Source: DASWHK01 sp036398215
GTDB lineage: Bacteria; Acidobacteriota; UBA890
Assembly (NCBI GenBank): GCA_036398215.1
Contig: DASWHK010000258.1
Span: 1 to 64,000 of the forward strand
Length of the DNA: 64,000 nt
Direction of reading: 5' to 3'
The position numbers and the translations under genes were made by a program. A model generated the notes under the pieces. The model saw only the letters and a program-made list of their open reading frames with translations. It was not told the origin of the DNA and ran no database searches. Of this stretch, positions 9,691-19,962 are shown piece after piece; the stretch's first letter is position 1, and every line of letters starts with the position of its first letter.

Positions 9691-12050
9691 GCGCCAGCGA
9701 GCGCGCTGCGGCGGGCGGCGGCGCTGCGGCGGGCGGTGGCGCCGCGGGCCGGCGCCCCGCCGATCGCAACGCCTCGGCGGCCTCACGATCGCACGCCGGG
9801 GTGGTGGCGTCGGCCGATACCCTCAGGGTGCTCGATTTTCCCCTGCTGCTCGCCGCCCTGGCCGGCCACGCCCAGACCCCGATGGGGCGGGCGCGCCTGC
9901 TGGGATTGTCGCCCTCGACCCACCGCGAGCGGCTCGAGCAGCTACAGGCGGAGGTCGCCGAATGCCGGGAGTACATCGGCGCCGAAGGGACGCTGGCGCT
10001 GGGCTCGGCGCTGCCGCTGGAGGAGCCGCTGCGGCTGGCCGCCGTCGCCGGCACGGTCCTGGACGGCGAAAGCCTGCTGGCGGTGCTGCAGACCGCGAGG
10101 GTGGGCCGCGACGTTCGCCGGCGGCTGGCGGGTCGCGAGAGCGCCCCGCGGCTCGCCGCGCTCGGCGGCTCGATCGCCGACCTCGGGCCGTTGATCGCCC
10201 AGATCGGGGCGGTGCTCGACGACGAGGGCGAGGTGCGGGACGACGCCTCGCCGGAGCTGGCGGCGCTGCGCCGCAAACAGCACCGGCTGCGCAGCCGGCT
10301 GCTCGAGGGCCTCGAGCGGCTGGTGCGGACCGATCGCCTCGACGGCGTCCTGCAGGATCGGCTGGTGACCCAGCGCGGCGGCCGCTTCGTGGTCCCGGTT
10401 CTGTCCGGCCGGCGCGGGGCGCTCCCCGGCGTCGTCCACGACACCTCGTCGTCGGGGCAGACCGTCTACGTGGAGCCCCTCGAGAGCGTCGAGCAGCAGA
10501 ACGCGCTGGTGCAGGTCGCCCGCGCCGAGCAGGAGGAGATTCAGCGGCTTCTCGCCGAGCTGACCGCCCACGTGCGGGCCGCGGCGGCGGCGCTGCGGGC
10601 CGCCGTGGCCGCCATTGCCGAGCTCGACGAGCGGCAGGCGAAGGCTCGCTTCGCGGAGCTCACCGCCGCCGTGGTGCCGGAGCTCGTCGCCGCCGGCCTG
10701 GAGATCCGCGGCGGCCGCCACCCCCTGATGATCCCCGGCGTCCGCGTCGAGGCCGGCGGCAAAGCGACAGAGGCGGCCGGCGAGGCGCGACGAGGGAAGG
10801 GGTCGAAAGTAGGGGAGGGCGGGCCGGTCCCCCTCGACCTGGAGATCGCGGCGGAGGTGAAGGCGCTGGTGATCACCGGGCCCAACACCGGCGGCAAGAC
10901 CGTGACCCTCAAGACCGTCGCGCTGCTGGCGCTGATGGCGCAGTGCGGGCTGCCGGTTCCCGCGGCGGCCGCCCGGCTGCCGGTCTGCCCGCGGATCCAT
11001 GCCGACATCGGCGACGAACAGAGCATCATCGCCAACCTCAGCACCTTCTCCGCCCACCTCTCGCGCATCCGGGGCTTTCTGGGCGACTGCCCGCCGGGCA
11101 GCCTGGTGCTGCTCGATGAGCTCGGCACCGGCACCGATCCGGCGGAGGGTGCCGCCCTGGGGATCGCGGTGCTCGAGCACCTGGTCGACCTCGGCGCCTT
11201 GACCCTGGTCTCCACCCACCACGACGCCCTCAAGGCCTTCGCCCACGGCTTCGCGGCGGCGCTCAACGCCGCCATGGAGTTCGACGGCGAGACGCTGCAG
11301 CCGACGTTCCGCCTCAAGCTCGGCCTCCCGGGGCGCAGCAACGCCTTCGACATCGCCGAGCGTCTGGGGCTGGACAAGGCGCTGGTGCGGCGGGCCCGGG
11401 GCCTGCTCGACGTCGACGCCAAGCAGCTCGACTCGCTGCTGCGGCGGGTCGAGGGCGAGGCGGAGGCGCTGGCCTCGGACCGCCAGGGCGTGCAACGGCA
11501 GCAATCGCAGCTTGCCGCCGCTCACGCCCGCTACGAGGAGCTCAACCGGGCGCTTGGCGAGCTGCGCCAGCGGTTGGCCAATGAGGGGCGGGAGGCCGTC
11601 GAGGAGGCGCTCGCTGCGGTACGGGCCGCCGGAGAGGAGCAGCTCGCCGAGCTCGCCGCCGAGCTCGACGAGAGCCGCCGGTCGCGCGCCGCCCAGGACC
11701 GTCGAGCGAGCTGGGCGGCGCGGGTCGCCGGCGCCGAGACCGAGGCGTGCCGGCAAATCGACGATACGGTCGCCGGCGTTGCCTCGGAGGCCGCCGAGCT
11801 GCAAGCCGCCGGCGGCGGCGGCGACGAGCTGGAGGAGGGCGACGCCGGCGAGCCGCCCGCGTACGACGACGACGACCCGACGGCGGCCCTGCAGCGGGGC
11901 GAAGCGGTGCTCGTCATGCCGCTGAACCTGCGCGGCCGGGTGGCCCGCGACTGGCGTCCCGAGAACCTCGACGACGCCGACGTCGAGGTCGACGTGCACG
12001 GCAAGCGGCTCATCGTCTCGCGCCAGCAAGTGCGTCGATCGCGCCGCTGA
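9687..12050 (+). CDS. mutS2: MutS2 family ATPase lacking the Smr domain
   Basis: A 787-residue MutS2-type ABC ATPase. Seen are the N-terminal helical lever region (TLRVLDFPLLLAALAGHAQT), the core with VHDTSSSGQTVYVEPLESVE, Walker A GPNTGGKT near residue 400, Walker B SLVLLDELGTGTDPAEGAAL and the STHHDALKAFA switch. A long coiled-coil clamp segment runs from about 575 to 690. The protein stops after a KOW-like segment (VEVDVHGKRLIVSRQQVRR). The C-terminal Smr nuclease domain of most MutS2 is absent, and the 45 bp to dnaG leave no room for it in another frame. GTG 9687 is chosen because it overlaps the larB stop; the first 35 residues are Gly/Ala-rich. In characterised bacteria MutS2 acts in recombination control or ribosome rescue. 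Confidence 0.9.
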   Translation: MSASERAAAGGGAAAGGGAAGRRPADRNASAASRSHAGVVASADTLRVLDFPLLLAALAGHAQTPMGRARLLGLSPSTHRERLEQLQAEVAECREYIGAEGTLALGSALPLEEPLRLAAVAGTVLDGESLLAVLQTARVGRDVRRRLAGRESAPRLAALGGSIADLGPLIAQIGAVLDDEGEVRDDASPELAALRRKQHRLRSRLLEGLERLVRTDRLDGVLQDRLVTQRGGRFVVPVLSGRRGALPGVVHDTSSSGQTVYVEPLESVEQQNALVQVARAEQEEIQRLLAELTAHVRAAAAALRAAVAAIAELDERQAKARFAELTAAVVPELVAAGLEIRGGRHPLMIPGVRVEAGGKATEAAGEARRGKGSKVGEGGPVPLDLEIAAEVKALVITGPNTGGKTVTLKTVALLALMAQCGLPVPAAAARLPVCPRIHADIGDEQSIIANLSTFSAHLSRIRGFLGDCPPGSLVLLDELGTGTDPAEGAALGIAVLEHLVDLGALTLVSTHHDALKAFAHGFAAALNAAMEFDGETLQPTFRLKLGLPGRSNAFDIAERLGLDKALVRRARGLLDVDAKQLDSLLRRVEGEAEALASDRQGVQRQQSQLAAAHARYEELNRALGELRQRLANEGREAVEEALAAVRAAGEEQLAELAAELDESRRSRAAQDRRASWAARVAGAETEACRQIDDTVAGVASEAAELQAAGGGGDELEEGDAGEPPAYDDDDPTAALQRGEAVLVMPLNLRGRVARDWRPENLDDADVEVDVHGKRLIVSRQQVRRSRR

Positions 12051-12058
12051 ATCCGGCC

Positions 12059-12087
12059 TTGTCTGGGAGCGCCCGGCGCGGTACTAA
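12059..12087 (+). promoter_or_regulatory. Candidate sigma-70 promoter for dnaG-rpoD
   Basis: TTGTCT, a 17-bp spacer and TACTAA form a good sigma-70 promoter in the short mutS2-dnaG gap. The expected transcription start, about 7 bp past the -10, falls only a base or two before ATG 12096. The mRNA would then be leaderless or nearly so. Confidence 0.5.
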
Positions 12088-12095
12088 AGAGGCCC

Positions 12096-13895
12096 ATGGC
12101 CTACCCGCGTAGTTTCATCGATGACATCCGACGCAACGTCGATCCCCTGCAGGTCATCGGTGAGGCGGTAGCGCTCAAGCGCCGCGGCAGCCGCTGGCTG
12201 GGCCTCTGTCCCTTCCACGACGAAAAGACGCCCTCCTTTTCCGTCGACGCCGAGCAAGGGCTGTGGCACTGCTTCGGCTGCGGCGAGGGGGGCGATCTGT
12301 TCGCCTTCGTGATGCAGCACGAGGCCCTCGGCTTCCACGAGGCGGTGCGCTCGCTGGCCGAGCGGGCCGGGCTGCCGTTGCCCGCCGAGCAGCCGCGCGC
12401 CGAACGCGCCGAGGGTGGCGCGCCGCCGGATCGCCAGCGCCTCCTGCAGGCTCTGGCGGCCGCCGACGGCTTCTACCGCGAGCAATTGCAGGCCGACGCC
12501 GGGGCGCCGGCCCGCGATTTCCTCGCCGCCCGCGGCTTCGACCCCGACACCGTTGCCGCCTTCGGTCTCGGCTTCGCCCCCGACGCCTGGGAGGCGGCCC
12601 TGCAGCGGCTGGTCAAGCTGCGCTTCTCGGTGCCCGAGCTGGAGGCGGCAGGGCTGGTGAAGCGGCGCGAGACCGGCAGCGGCAGCTACGATCGGCTGCG
12701 ACGCCGCGTCGTCTTTCCGATCCGCGATCTGCGCGGCCAGACCATCGCCTTCGGCGGCCGCGTCATCGACAGCGGCGAGCCCAAGTATCTGAACTCCCCC
12801 GAGACGCCTACCTTCCACAAGAGCCGCACCCTGTACGGCATTTTCGAGGGCCGCGAGAGCATCGCGGCGAACGGCTTCGCGCTGCTCGTCGAGGGGTACT
12901 TTGACCTGCTGGCGTGCGCCCAATATGGTTTCCGCAACGTGGTGGCGCCGCTGGGCACGAGCTTCACGCAAGATCACGCCAAGCTGCTGGCGCGTTTCAC
13001 GCGCAAGGCGGTGATCAGCTTCGACGGTGACGCGGCCGGGCAGACGGCTGCCGAGCGCACCGCCGGTGTATTTCTGAGCCAGGGTTTTCAGGTGAATGTG
13101 GTGCGTCTTCCCGAACGTCACGATCCCGACTCGTTTCTGCGCGAGGCCGGGAAGGAGGGCTACCGCGAGGCCCTCAAGCGCTCCGAGTCGGGGCTCGAGT
13201 TCCTCGTCCGCCGCGCCGGCGAGCGCACCGACCTGGGAACGCCGCGGGGCAAGGCCGAGGCGCTGTCGTCGCTGCTCGAGTTCGTCGTCTCCATCGACGA
13301 TCGGGTCGAGCGCGCCGAGTGGCTGGCGCGGCTCTCGGAGCGGCTGCAGATCGCCCCGCGGTTGGTCGAGGAGGCGGCCGCCGAGGCCGGCGCCAGGGCC
13401 CGCCGCTTCCGCGCCTCAGGGACGAGCGCCGCGCCGCGACCGCCCGGCGGCGGCTGGAAGGCGGACCTCGAGCAGGTGCCGCTGGCCGAGCGCGACCTGT
13501 TGCGGGCGGTGCTCGAGCACCCGGAGTGGCGGCAGCCGCTGGAGGACCTCTGCGGGCGCGACGCTATCCGCGATGGGCGTGTGCGGGCGCTGCTGGCGGC
13601 CGTCGAGGCCTGCGAGGCGGAGGGCGTCGCCGCCGAGGTCGGCAACCTGCTGGCCCGCTGCGAGATGTCCGGTGCCGGGGCTTTGATGGCGCGATTGCGC
13701 GTCGAAGAGAAGGCACCACTGGATTGGGATGCGGCGCGCAACTGCGCCCTCGGCATCCACGATGACAGCCTGCGTCGCAGGCTGCGGGAGATGAGCAAGG
13801 ACATTCGCGAGGCGCTCGAGGCGGGGGACAAGGAGCGCTTCGGTGAGCTGAATCGAGAGAAGGTATCGCTGGCTCAGCGGATCGGATCCGCGTAG
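12096..13895 (+). CDS. dnaG: DNA primase
   Basis: A 599-residue primase that synthesises the RNA primers for replication. The N-terminal CHC2 zinc finger shows Cys38, His41, Cys59 and Cys62 ([12 protein letters not shown]...[13 protein letters not shown]). The catalytic core follows with [18 protein letters not shown] and the TOPRIM motifs [11 protein letters not shown] and [17 protein letters not shown]. The C-terminal 150 residues are the helical helicase-interaction region. It precedes rpoD by 67 bp, forming the dnaG-rpoD core of the macromolecular synthesis operon; rpsU is not present. A short AGAGG motif lies just before the ATG, but the predicted promoter leaves little leader. Confidence 0.96.
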   Translation: MAYPRSFIDDIRRNVDPLQVIGEAVALKRRGSRWLGLCPFHDEKTPSFSVDAEQGLWHCFGCGEGGDLFAFVMQHEALGFHEAVRSLAERAGLPLPAEQPRAERAEGGAPPDRQRLLQALAAADGFYREQLQADAGAPARDFLAARGFDPDTVAAFGLGFAPDAWEAALQRLVKLRFSVPELEAAGLVKRRETGSGSYDRLRRRVVFPIRDLRGQTIAFGGRVIDSGEPKYLNSPETPTFHKSRTLYGIFEGRESIAANGFALLVEGYFDLLACAQYGFRNVVAPLGTSFTQDHAKLLARFTRKAVISFDGDAAGQTAAERTAGVFLSQGFQVNVVRLPERHDPDSFLREAGKEGYREALKRSESGLEFLVRRAGERTDLGTPRGKAEALSSLLEFVVSIDDRVERAEWLARLSERLQIAPRLVEEAAAEAGARARRFRASGTSAAPRPPGGGWKADLEQVPLAERDLLRAVLEHPEWRQPLEDLCGRDAIRDGRVRALLAAVEACEAEGVAAEVGNLLARCEMSGAGALMARLRVEEKAPLDWDAARNCALGIHDDSLRRRLREMSKDIREALEAGDKERFGELNREKVSLAQRIGSA

Positions 13896-13907
13896 GTCAC
13901 CGCGAGC

Positions 13908-13928
13908 GGCGCCGCCGGGGACGGCGCC
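13908..13928 (+). other. Perfect dyad in the dnaG-rpoD gap
   Basis: GGCGCCG, a 7-base loop and CGGCGCC form a stable hairpin between the dnaG stop and the rpoD start. No U-tract follows, so it is not an intrinsic terminator. An mRNA-processing or translation-modulating hairpin is possible; chance is also plausible at this GC content. Confidence 0.35.
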
Positions 13929-13962
13929 AGCGGCTGGGGACCGATCGCAGGCGAGGGCAGCG

Positions 13963-15690
<1,728 letters not shown>

Positions 15691-15719
15691 GCGGCCGTCA
15701 CCGGGCCACCGCTGCACCG

Positions 15720-15728
15720 TGCTAGATT
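15720..15728 (+). promoter_or_regulatory. Candidate extended -10 promoter for the CAT tRNA
   Basis: TGC followed by TAGATT ends 9 bp before the first base of the tRNA, a good position for a tRNA promoter start site. There is no recognisable -35 at the right distance, so co-transcription with rpoD remains possible. Confidence 0.35.
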
Positions 15729-15737
15729 CGAGGCTGC

Positions 15738-15812
15738 GGGCCCTTAGCTCAGTCTGGTTAGAGCCGCCGGCTCATAACCGGTAGGTCCCAGGTTCGAATC
15801 CTGGAGGGCCCA
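15738..15812 (+). tRNA. tRNA with CAT anticodon, more like tRNA-Ile2 (lysidine type) than elongator tRNA-Met
   Basis: The acceptor arm GGGCCCT pairs with AGGGCCC and is followed by discriminator A; the 3' CCA is not encoded. The D-arm contains AGCTCAGTCTGGTTAGAGC. The anticodon stem-loop is GCCGG / CTCATAA / CCGGT with anticodon CAT, and the T-arm contains GGTTCGAATCC. The combination NNNCCTTTAGCTC-like start plus GGCTCATAACCG resembles bacterial tRNA-Ile(CAU), whose C34 is modified to lysidine by TilS. Elongator Met cannot be excluded without a covariance-model classifier. Confidence 0.92.
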
Positions 15813-15883
15813 CTCCCTGCACAAGAGCCTGCCGTGAACCCGCGCCGGCTCGTCGGTTACGCATTCTGCGGGCGCCGTGCTGC

Positions 15884-15910
15884 TTGCGCGAGTTAGGGCG
15901 CGGGTATACA
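15884..15910 (+). promoter_or_regulatory. Weak candidate promoter upstream of the terminator
   Basis: TATACA at 15905-15910 is a good -10. The nearest -35 candidate, TTGCGC at 15884-15889, gives a spacer of only 15 bp, shorter than usual. Confidence 0.28.
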
Positions 15911-16058
15911 AATGACGGCTCACGGCCCGATCATCGCGGGCCGACCCGCCGACGAGCCGCGAAGCGCGCGACGCCCACCATGCCGCCGAGATCGACAATC
16001 TTCGCCCGCCGTTCGACGCCGCCGCCGAGCCGGCGCGCGAGCGCCGCGGCGCGCGCCA

Positions 16059-16086
16059 CGGGTGGGCTCCGGCCCACCCGTTTTTT
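16059..16086 (+). terminator. Strong intrinsic terminator
   Basis: CGGGTGGGC, loop TCCG and GCCCACCCG form a perfect 9-bp stem followed directly by TTTTTT. It ends the rpoD-tRNA transcript or a short RNA starting near 15916, or acts as an attenuator before the gene at 16107. Confidence 0.85.
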
Positions 16087-16106
16087 GTGCCCTCAGGCTT
16101 AGGCCG

Positions 16107-16898
16107 ATGAGCGTCAAGGTCGAGCTCGAGACCCTGGTGCGCCTGCAGGCCCGCGAGCTGGAGGTGGTGCGGATACGCGAGGAGATCGCGGCCGCCGGCC
16201 GGGCCCGCGCCGCGGCCAAGGCCGAGGTCGCCGCCGCCGAGCAGCAGGTGGGCGAGGCCGAGGCGGAGCTGGTGGCCGCCCGCAGCGGCGCTCGCCGGTT
16301 CGACGTCGACCTGAAGGCCGCGGAGGACAAGGTCGGCAAGTACAAAGACCAGCTGATCGCCGTCAAGACCAATGAGCAATTGTGGGCCCTGCAGGAGGAG
16401 ATCCGCCACGCCGAGGCCGCGATGGGCGACGTCGAAACCCGGATCCTCGAGCAGCTGGAGAGGGCCGACGCGCTCGAGGGTGCCATCGTCGAGCGCCGCG
16501 GCGACCTCGACGAGATCAGCAAACGCGTGGCGGCGGCCATCGCCGCCGCCGACCGCCGGGGAGCCGAGCTGACCGCGGAGAAGAAGCGCGCTGGCGAGGC
16601 CATCGCCGAGCTGCGGGAGCGACTGCCCGCCGACCTCCTGAAGACCTACGACGGCGTCAAGACGATGCGCGCCGGGGTGGGTGTGGCGGAAGCCCGCGAC
16701 GAGGTGTGCCTGGTGTGCAACTTCCGGATGCGGCCGCAACTGTACGTCGAGGCCGCCAACCTCGCCGGCATCGTCCGCTGCGAGAGCTGCAAGCGGATCC
16801 TCTACGTCGCCGAGCGTCTCGAGCTCAAACGGCCATCAGACGATCCCGAGGCGGGCGCCGATCCCGGCGGCGAAGTCGCCGGCGACGCCGCGTCTTGA
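16107..16898 (+). CDS. Coiled-coil protein with C-terminal C4 zinc ribbon
   Basis: A 263-residue protein. Residues about 5-190 form a long Ala/Glu/Arg-rich coiled coil (for example LVRLQARELEVVRIREEIAA). Near residues 202-235 a C4 zinc ribbon follows, with the pairs CLVC and CESC separated by NFRMRPQLYVEAANLAGIVR. This is the architecture of the zf-RING_7 (PF02591) family of putative nucleic-acid-binding proteins, often found beside RNase HI genes, as here. The function is unproven. ATG 16107 is chosen because it lies after the terminator and begins the heptad pattern; the in-frame extension upstream is low-complexity. The stop overlaps the TTG start of rnhA. Confidence 0.8.
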   Translation: MSVKVELETLVRLQARELEVVRIREEIAAAGRARAAAKAEVAAAEQQVGEAEAELVAARSGARRFDVDLKAAEDKVGKYKDQLIAVKTNEQLWALQEEIRHAEAAMGDVETRILEQLERADALEGAIVERRGDLDEISKRVAAAIAAADRRGAELTAEKKRAGEAIAELRERLPADLLKTYDGVKTMRAGVGVAEARDEVCLVCNFRMRPQLYVEAANLAGIVRCESCKRILYVAERLELKRPSDDPEAGADPGGEVAGDAAS

Positions 16899-17335
16899 AG
16901 AGCGGCGGGCAGCCGGCGATCGTCTACGTGGACGGCGGCTCGCGGGGCAACCCGGGCGACGCCGCCTTCGGCGTCGTGGTCCGCGACCGTGAGGGCGCGA
17001 CGCTCGCCGAGTTCGGCGATTACATCGGCAAGGCCACCAACAACCAGGCCGAGTACCGGGGGCTGCTCGCGGCCCTCGAGTGGGCGCGGCGGCGAGGCGT
17101 CCAGGATCTGCTGGTGCGCGCCGACTCCGAGCTGGTGGTGCGGCAGATGACCGGCCGGTACCGGGTCAAGAGCACCGCGCTGCAGCCGCTGTTCCACGAG
17201 GCCCGGCGGCTGGCCGCAGGCTTCGAGCGCTTCCGGATCGAGCACGTCCGCCGCGACGACAACGCCGACGCCGACCGGCTGGCCAACCTGGCGATGGACC
17301 TGCGGGGCCCGGTCGAAGGGGTCGCGCAGCCTTGA
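16895..17335 (+). CDS. rnhA: Ribonuclease HI family protein
   Basis: A 146-residue RNase HI that cleaves the RNA strand of RNA-DNA hybrids. The DEDD catalytic set is visible: Asp13 in VYVDGGSRGNPG, Glu53 in NNQAEYRGLL, Asp77 in RADSELVV and Asp127 in NADADRLANLA. The arrangement is the short Bacillus/archaeal-like type without the E. coli basic protrusion. The TTG start at 16895 overlaps the stop of the zinc-ribbon gene (TTGA); no ATG or GTG occurs before the first catalytic residue, so TTG is favoured. It is convergent with pgeF, 81 bp away. Confidence 0.9.
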   Translation: MKSGGQPAIVYVDGGSRGNPGDAAFGVVVRDREGATLAEFGDYIGKATNNQAEYRGLLAALEWARRRGVQDLLVRADSELVVRQMTGRYRVKSTALQPLFHEARRLAAGFERFRIEHVRRDDNADADRLANLAMDLRGPVEGVAQP

Positions 17336-17416
17336 CCGCCGGATTGCCGGACGGCACCTGACCGTGATCACCGGCGTCATCCTTCGCGTACTTTCCCCGC
17401 GCCAGCGCCGCGACCG

Positions 17417-18202
17417 TCAGATGCGGGCGATTCCACAGAGCATGCGGCCGGCCCGTTCGCCGTCCTTCCGGTAGGACCATAGCCAGTCGCTGTTGCAGCG
17501 CGTGCAGAGCCCGGCGGCTTCGATCTGCCCGGGCGGCACCCCGGCGTCGACCGCAATGGCGACGGCGACCGCCGCCAAGTCGCAGTGGGGGCGCCGGGGC
17601 CCCGCCGAGCCCGGCTCCGGCCGGCCCGCCTCGACGCGGGCCATCTCGCCGTAACCGCGGGCGGCCAGCGCCTCGATGACCTCCTCGCCGACCTCGAAGC
17701 AGCAGGGGCCGATCGCCGGGCCGATGCCGAGGATCAGGTCGGCGGGCCGGCTGCCGAAGGCCGAGCCCAGCGCCCCGATGGCCGCCTCCAGCACGCCGCC
17801 GGCGATGCCGCGCCAGCCGCCGTGCACGGCGGCGACGGCGCCCGCCCGGGGGTCGGCGATGAGGATCGGCAGGCAGTCGGCAACCGCCACCGCGACGGTC
17901 ACGCCGGGGAGGTCGGTGATCAGGGCATCGCCCTCGGGCCGGCTCCCGAGGGCGGCGGCGAAAAAGGGCTGCTGCTCGCTCGCGGCGGCCGGCAGGCGCC
18001 GTACGGCAGCGCCGTGCACCTGGCGGAGGCGGGCGACCGGGCCGGCGACGGCATCGGCGAGCCGGCCGCGGCGGGTCTCGAAGCCGTGGCGGAATCCCGC
18101 CGCCCGCTGGAGGTTGTCGAGCTGCAGGACGCCGCCGGTTTCGGCCAGCGGCGCGTTGGGGCTCACGCCGCCGGCGTCGGTCAGCGGCCCCTCCGCGGTC
18201 AC
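17417..18202 (-). CDS. pgeF: PgeF/YfiH-family multicopper-like protein (peptidoglycan editing factor)
   Basis: A 261-residue protein of the YfiH/YlmD/LACC1 family. E. coli YfiH/PgeF removes wrongly made UDP-MurNAc-L-Ser intermediates, and related proteins show purine nucleoside activity. Metal-site motifs seen are RQVHGAAVRRL, VAVADCLPILIADP, VAAVHGGWRGIAGG and GPCCFEVGEEV, with ending TRCNSDWLWSYRKDG. GTG 18202 overlaps the stop of the radical SAM gene (GTGA). It lies downstream of the dcw cluster after ftsZ, the position of ylmD in Bacillus, which supports a role in peptidoglycan fidelity. Confidence 0.87.
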   Translation of the reverse strand: MTAEGPLTDAGGVSPNAPLAETGGVLQLDNLQRAAGFRHGFETRRGRLADAVAGPVARLRQVHGAAVRRLPAAASEQQPFFAAALGSRPEGDALITDLPGVTVAVAVADCLPILIADPRAGAVAAVHGGWRGIAGGVLEAAIGALGSAFGSRPADLILGIGPAIGPCCFEVGEEVIEALAARGYGEMARVEAGRPEPGSAGPRRPHCDLAAVAVAIAVDAGVPPGQIEAAGLCTRCNSDWLWSYRKDGERAGRMLCGIARI

Positions 18203-19920
18203 GCCGCCTCGTCGCCGGCTGCGGCCTTGCGCCACTGGTTTTGCATCGACGCCGGCGATGCCCCGGTGCGCAGGTGGCCCCAGGGCAGCGGCTCGGCGGG
18301 CCCCAACGGCCTGTAGGCAAAGTGATCGAGCGAGCCGCCGCCCCGCTCCCATTCGCGCACGGCGGCGCTCCATGAGCCGCCGGCGGCCCAGTGCTCGAGC
18401 ATGTCGGCGACGCGGCGGTCGCCGCGCGACATCAGCGCTTGCACCTCAGCGGCGCGCGGCGGCATCGCCTCGATGTTGACGTTGGGCAGACTTCGCAAGC
18501 GGCGCCGCAGCCAGCGGAGCCGCGAGCGATACTCGGCGGGGCGGATCTGCTCGGCCCACTGGAACGGCGTCGAGGGCTTGGGGATCAGGCAGTTCACCGA
18601 TAGCGTGATCGTGCCGATATGGCCGCGGCTGCGGCTTTCCTCGACCATGATCGCCTGCATCGCCGCCGCCAGATCGACGAGCTCCTGCAGATCGCGCTCC
18701 TCTTCGCCGGGCAGGCCGATGATGACGTAGTTCTTGAGGCTGGTGGCCCCGGCGCGGAAGATCATCCGCACCTTGGCGAGGATCTCTTCGTTGCTGATCC
18801 GCTTCATGATCATCTCGCGCAGCCGATTACTGCCGGTCTCGGGAGCGATCGTGATGCTGCGCTGCCCGGAGTCGACGACGGCGCGCAGCAGCGGCTCGCG
18901 GAGCGTCGAGATGATCAGGCTGGGGCTGAAGATGTCGAAGTCGCGAGCCCGTAGGCCGGCGGCGATCGCCTCGATGTCGGGATGGTCGAGCAGCGCCGTG
19001 GCCACCAGGCCGACGCGCCGCGTCGCGCCCCGCCAGCGCTCCGCCGCGGCCAGCACGTCGTTCACGGCGTGGACCCGGAACGGGAGGATGTTGTAACCGA
19101 CCCAGCAGTAGCGGCAGCCCTTGGTGCAGCCGCGCGCCACCTCGATCATGGCACGATCGCCGAACTCCGTTTCGGGGGTGAGAATGGCGGTGGCGGCGAC
19201 CGATTCCGGGCCGCCGAATTCGGCGCGGACCTTGCCGACCGTGGACGGCGCCGGTCCGAGCGGGCGCAGTGAGGCGAAGCGCGGGTAGCCGCCGGCGGCG
19301 TCGTCGTAGCGCGGCTCGTAGAGCGCCGGAACGTAGAAGCCGGGCTGCCCCGCCAGGTGCGCGAGGAGCCGCTCGCGGCGGCCGCCGCCGCCGCGCTGTG
19401 GCGAGCGGCCGCCGCCGATCTCGAGCAGAGCGGAGGTCAGCGGCTCCAGCAGGCCCTCGCCCTCGCCGACACAGCAGACGTCGAGGAAGGGCGCCACCGG
19501 CTCCGGATTGATCGATACCGTCGCCCCGCCCATGACCACCAGGGGATGGCGGCTATCACGATCGGCGGCGCGCAGCGGCAGGCCGGCGAGCTGCAGCATG
19601 GTCAGCAGGTTGATGTAGTCGTTCTCGAACGAGGCCGAGAATGCCAGCACGTCGGCGTCGCCGACCGGCCGCTGGCTCTCGACCGTCAGCAGCGTGGGGC
19701 GGTCGGCCAGCTCCTCGGGATCGGGTAGGAAGGCCCGCTCGCAGGAAACCTCGGGGAGCGCGTTGAGCAGCCGGTAGATCGTCTGCACGCCGAGGTTGCT
19801 CATCCCTAGCGCGTAGGTGTTGGGGTAGGCGAGCACGACCCGCAAGCGACCCCCGGGGTCGGGCTCGACGAGGCGGGTCTCGGAGCGCGCCCGGCGGCGC
19901 AGCCTTTCCGCCAGGCTCAC
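18199..19920 (-). CDS. Radical SAM protein with N-terminal B12-binding-like domain (TIGR03960-like)
   Basis: A 573-residue radical SAM enzyme with a GTG start. An N-terminal region of about 200 residues resembles a cobalamin-binding fold (LAYPNTYALGMSNLGVQTIY, VVMGGATVSINPEPVAPFLD, CCVGEGEG). The radical SAM cluster motif Cys265-X3-Cys269-X2-Cys272 follows (ARGCTKGCRYCWVG), and then SAM-binding features such as ITIAPETGSNRLREMI and KNYVIIGLPGEEERDL. Related proteins in other phyla are often annotated as B12-binding radical SAM, sometimes fused to or beside DUF2344 genes. The substrate is unknown. It sits 42 bp downstream of ftsZ and overlaps pgeF. Confidence 0.82.
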   Translation of the reverse strand: MSLAERLRRRARSETRLVEPDPGGRLRVVLAYPNTYALGMSNLGVQTIYRLLNALPEVSCERAFLPDPEELADRPTLLTVESQRPVGDADVLAFSASFENDYINLLTMLQLAGLPLRAADRDSRHPLVVMGGATVSINPEPVAPFLDVCCVGEGEGLLEPLTSALLEIGGGRSPQRGGGGRRERLLAHLAGQPGFYVPALYEPRYDDAAGGYPRFASLRPLGPAPSTVGKVRAEFGGPESVAATAILTPETEFGDRAMIEVARGCTKGCRYCWVGYNILPFRVHAVNDVLAAAERWRGATRRVGLVATALLDHPDIEAIAAGLRARDFDIFSPSLIISTLREPLLRAVVDSGQRSITIAPETGSNRLREMIMKRISNEEILAKVRMIFRAGATSLKNYVIIGLPGEEERDLQELVDLAAAMQAIMVEESRSRGHIGTITLSVNCLIPKPSTPFQWAEQIRPAEYRSRLRWLRRRLRSLPNVNIEAMPPRAAEVQALMSRGDRRVADMLEHWAAGGSWSAAVREWERGGGSLDHFAYRPLGPAEPLPWGHLRTGASPASMQNQWRKAAAGDEAA

Positions 19921-19962
19921 GTCAGCGATCGCCCGGACGGGCGCTGCAGCGTCGGCTGTCCG

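Larger units (their letters stand above)
15813..16106 (+). other. Leader region of the zinc-ribbon gene, candidate attenuator or small RNA
   Basis: This 294-bp gap has no credible gene. It contains a possible promoter (TATACA at 15905), a hairpin GGCCCG...CGGGCC near 15924-15942, and a strong intrinsic terminator at 16059-16086, only 20 bp before ATG 16107. GCCCACC at 15973-15979 has the same sequence as part of the terminator 3' arm and could instead pair with the 5' arm (GGTGGGC, 16061-16067), giving a possible antiterminator. An open frame from 15912 runs into the downstream gene but is arginine-rich junk. The region could be the regulated leader of that gene, a separate RNA of about 170 nt, or the end of the rpoD-tRNA transcript. 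Confidence 0.4.

Noticed and set aside
15912..16106. In-frame N-terminal extension of the zinc-ribbon protein
   Set aside because: It would be an Arg-rich stretch that includes the intrinsic terminator hairpin; the coiled-coil pattern begins at 16107.
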